Positions 5,385 to 7,220 of a stretch of DNA of 7,220 nucleotides are shown here, piece after piece (positions within the stretch are counted from its first letter, which is position 1; each line of letters opens with the position of its first letter). The stretch lies in the NCBI GenBank assembly GCA_013205645.1, contig JABMMH010000215.1, forward strand, positions 1-7,220. Reading direction: 5' to 3'. The position numbers and the translations under genes were made by a program. The stretch is from Polaromonas sp. Its GTDB lineage: Bacteria > Pseudomonadota > Gammaproteobacteria > Burkholderiales > Burkholderiaceae_C. The notes beneath the pieces were generated by a model, which worked only from the letters and a program-made list of their open reading frames with translations, had not been told where the DNA came from and ran no database searches.

Positions 5385-5909
5385 ATGGCTGAACTTGCAA
5401 CCATTGCCCGCCCTTACGCGGAAGCGCTGTTCAAAGCGCAAGCCGCTGATCTGGACAACACCGCCGTCTGGCTTGACGAGTTGGCGGCTTTGGCCGACAA
5501 CGCTGAGTTGCGCCAGTTTGCCGAGCATCCGAATGCGGATGCGGCGCAAGTGCTCAAGGTGATGGCTGGGGGCAAGGAATTGCCCGCGGCGGCTCGGAAT
5601 CTTCTGGGTCTCATCATCGAGAACGGCCGCCTGGCCGTCCTGTCCGATATCGCCCGTCAGTTTCAGGCGCTCAAAAATGCAGTCAGCGGTTCGACCGATG
5701 CTGTCGTTTACAGCGCTTTCCCGATGGACGAGAAGGCATTGGCTGAAGTGGCCGTCGCGCTCGAAAAGCGTTTTGGACGCAAGCTCGGTGTGACAGTCGA
5801 GGTCGACGCATCGTTGATCGGTGGAATTCGCGCAGTCGTAGGCGACGAGGTGCTGGACACCTCCGTCAAGGCCCGTCTGGAACAAATGAAGATGGCGCTG
5901 ATTGCTTGA
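5385..5909 (+). CDS. atpH: ATP synthase F1 subunit delta
   Basis: The 174-residue protein caps the alpha3beta3 head and ties it to the b stalk (OSCP homologue). It begins MAELATIARPYAEALFKAA-like, the usual helical N-terminal domain (about 1-105) with LLGLIIENGRLAVL at 73-86. The C-terminal domain carries the delta signature VTVEVDASLIGGIRAVVGDEVLDTSVKARLEQM (from residue 137), which fits the PROSITE-type delta pattern by eye. Length matches E. coli (177). A purine-rich AAAGGCAGGCAG leader precedes the ATG, 20 bases after the atpF stop. The 60-base gap to atpA contains a small hairpin and a strong ribosome-binding site. Confidence 0.97.
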   Translation: MAELATIARPYAEALFKAQAADLDNTAVWLDELAALADNAELRQFAEHPNADAAQVLKVMAGGKELPAAARNLLGLIIENGRLAVLSDIARQFQALKNAVSGSTDAVVYSAFPMDEKALAEVAVALEKRFGRKLGVTVEVDASLIGGIRAVVGDEVLDTSVKARLEQMKMALIA

Positions 5910-5912
5910 TCT

Positions 5913-5925
5913 GGCGCACCGCGCC
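5913..5925 (+). other. Small GC-rich hairpin between atpH and atpA
   Basis: GGCGC (5913-5917) and GCGCC (5921-5925) pair around the loop ACC, just after the atpH stop. A short T run (5934-5938) starts nine bases further on, too far for a standard terminator. It may be an mRNA-stability or weak attenuation element between delta and alpha, or chance in GC-rich DNA. Confidence 0.3.
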
Positions 5926-5951
5926 GATTCAAGTTTTTAGCCAACAAACAT

Positions 5952-5969
5952 AGAAAGAAGGAAAGAGTC
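5952..5969 (+). promoter_or_regulatory. Purine-rich strong ribosome-binding site of atpA
   Basis: An almost pure purine run spans 5952-5967 and includes AAGGA at 5958-5962, seven bases before the ATG at 5970. It is the strongest site here together with that of atpE, which fits the need for three alpha subunits per complex. Confidence 0.75.
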
Positions 5970-7220
5970 ATGCAACTCAATCCAGCAGAAATTTCTGAAC
6001 TGATCAAGAGCCGAATCGAAGGTCTTGGTGCCAGCAGCGACATTCGCAACCAAGGCACTGTGGTGTCGGTGGCCGACGGTATCGTTCGCATCCACGGCCT
6101 GTCCGATGTGATGCAGGGCGAGATGCTCGAATTCCCCGCTACCGCCGACGGCACGCCGACTTACGGTCTGGCCCTGAACCTCGAGCGCGACTCGGTGGGC
6201 TCGGTCGTGTTGGGCGAGTACGAACACATTGCCGAAGGCGACACGGTCAAGTGCACCGGTCGTATTTTGGAAGTGCCGGTCGGTCCTGAGTTGCTTGGCC
6301 GCGTGGTCAACGCACTGGGTCAGCCGATTGACGGCAAAGGCCCGATCAATGCCAAGCTGACCGACGTGATCGAAAAAGTTGCACCAGGTGTGATCGCCCG
6401 TAAATCGGTCGACCAGCCGCTGCAAACCGGTCTCAAGTCAATTGACTCGATGGTTCCTGTGGGCCGTGGCCAGCGCGAACTGATCATTGGTGACCGTCAG
6501 ACCGGCAAGACCGCTGTGGCGATTGACGCCATCATCAACCAAAAAGGCCAGGGCGTGTCCTGCGTTTACGTCGCGATTGGCCAAAAAGCCTCGTCGATCA
6601 AGAACGTTGTGCGCTCGTTGGAACAAGCCGGCGCGATGGATTACACCATCGTCGTGGCGGCTTCTGCTGCCGAATCGGCTGCTATGCAATACGTCAGCGC
6701 CTACTCTGGCTGCACCATGGGCGAGTACTTCCGCGACCGCGGTCAAGACGCGCTGATCGTCTATGACGATCTGTCCAAACAAGCCGTGGCTTACCGTCAG
6801 GTGTCCTTGTTGCTGCGTCGTCCACCAGGCCGCGAAGCCTACCCCGGCGATGTATTTTATCTCCACAGCCGCTTGCTCGAACGCGCAGCCCGTGTGAATG
6901 AAAAATACGTTGAAGACTTCACCAAAGGCGAAGTCAAAGGCAAGACCGGTTCACTGACCGCACTGCCAATCATCGAAACGCAAGCCGGCGACGTCTCTGC
7001 TTTCGTGCCAACCAACGTGATCTCGATCACTGACGGCCAAATCTTTTTGGAAACCAGCCTGTTCAACGCCGGTATTCGCCCCGCCATCAACGCCGGTATC
7101 TCGGTGTCGCGGGTCGGTGGCGCGGCGCAGACCAAGCGGATCAAGAGCCTGTCGGGCGGCATCCGTACCGACCTGGCCCAGTACCGTGAGCTGGCCGCGT
7201 TTGCGCAGTTCGCCTCCGAC
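5970..7220 (+). CDS. atpA: ATP synthase F1 subunit alpha, 5' part (cut by window edge)
   Basis: The first 417 codons are open to the right edge with no stop. The E. coli protein has 513 residues, so about 80% is present. The order is the usual one: an N-terminal stalk-binding helix (MQLNPAEISELIKSRI), the beta-barrel domain (about 25-95), then the nucleotide-binding domain. That domain holds the P-loop GDRQTGKT (174-181, Lys180 and Thr181), the Walker B-like ALIVYDDLSK (261-270), RRPPGREAYPGDVFYLHSRLLERAA (283-307), and ISVSRVGG with the arginine finger Arg381. The Gln in the P-loop, where beta subunits have GxxGxGKT, marks this as alpha (non-catalytic). All key residues are intact. The ATG is behind a strong AAGGA site. 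The gamma, beta and epsilon genes are expected beyond the window. Confidence 0.98.
   Translation, partial: MQLNPAEISELIKSRIEGLGASSDIRNQGTVVSVADGIVRIHGLSDVMQGEMLEFPATADGTPTYGLALNLERDSVGSVVLGEYEHIAEGDTVKCTGRILEVPVGPELLGRVVNALGQPIDGKGPINAKLTDVIEKVAPGVIARKSVDQPLQTGLKSIDSMVPVGRGQRELIIGDRQTGKTAVAIDAIINQKGQGVSCVYVAIGQKASSIKNVVRSLEQAGAMDYTIVVAASAAESAAMQYVSAYSGCTMGEYFRDRGQDALIVYDDLSKQAVAYRQVSLLLRRPPGREAYPGDVFYLHSRLLERAARVNEKYVEDFTKGEVKGKTGSLTALPIIETQAGDVSAFVPTNVISITDGQIFLETSLFNAGIRPAINAGISVSRVGGAAQTKRIKSLSGGIRTDLAQYRELAAFAQFASD

Noticed and set aside
5937..6866. Minus-strand open frames opposite atpA
   Set aside because: They are complementary shadows of a highly conserved gene whose P-loop and arginine finger are intact.
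1..7220. CRISPR array, mobile element, tRNA/rRNA or phage remnant
   Set aside because: I looked for spaced direct repeats, transposase motifs, terminal inverted repeats with target duplications and cloverleaf patterns, and saw none. Gene content is continuous housekeeping sequence.

Overview
This window is chromosomal housekeeping DNA from a betaproteobacterium. It is most likely from the order Burkholderiales, in or near the Comamonadaceae (Rhodoferax/Polaromonas/Limnohabitans-like). This rests on the protein sequences: a divergent AtpI with a long acidic leader, a LipB with a linker between its signature blocks, and typical beta-class F0 subunits. It also rests on the pairing of a lipoate / D-amino-acid aminotransferase cluster with the atp operon. 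The taxonomic call is by family resemblance recalled from memory, not by a search.

Left half, minus strand (about 1-2784): five genes point leftward in a probable operon. In transcription order they are a DUF2062 membrane protein (2784-2233), a class IV PLP aminotransferase most like D-amino acid transaminase (2168-1245), a ybeD/DUF493 small protein (1248-952), lipB octanoyltransferase (936-235), and the first 70 codons of lipA lipoyl synthase (211 to beyond the window edge). The aminotransferase and ybeD overlap by 4 bases (ATGA). The ybeD-lipB and lipB-lipA gaps are 15 and 23 bases, so co-translation is likely. LipB moves octanoyl from acyl carrier protein onto lipoyl domains and LipA inserts two sulfurs, so the end of this operon makes protein-bound lipoate for the 2-oxoacid dehydrogenases.

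Centre (2785-3103): a 319-base divergent intergenic region. It holds a candidate promoter for the atp operon (-10-like TACAAT at 3032-3037) and a perfect 8-bp inverted repeat (3052-3059 / 3066-3073) that would lie near the 5' end of the atp mRNA. No gene was found in it.

Right half, plus strand (3104 to the end): the ATP synthase operon in the classical order atpI, atpB (a), atpE (c), atpF (b), atpH (delta), atpA (alpha). The last is cut by the window edge after 417 codons. The proton-path residues (Arg221 of a, Asp60 of c) and the alpha-subunit P-loop and arginine finger are intact, so a normal H+-translocating F1F0 enzyme is expected. Ribosome-binding sites differ sharply in strength: none obvious for atpI and atpB, but a strong one behind a long pyrimidine tract for atpE. 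This fits the need for many c subunits per complex.

I looked for a new biological system and did not find one. The remaining points of interest are regulatory or small structural details, and they are scored modestly.
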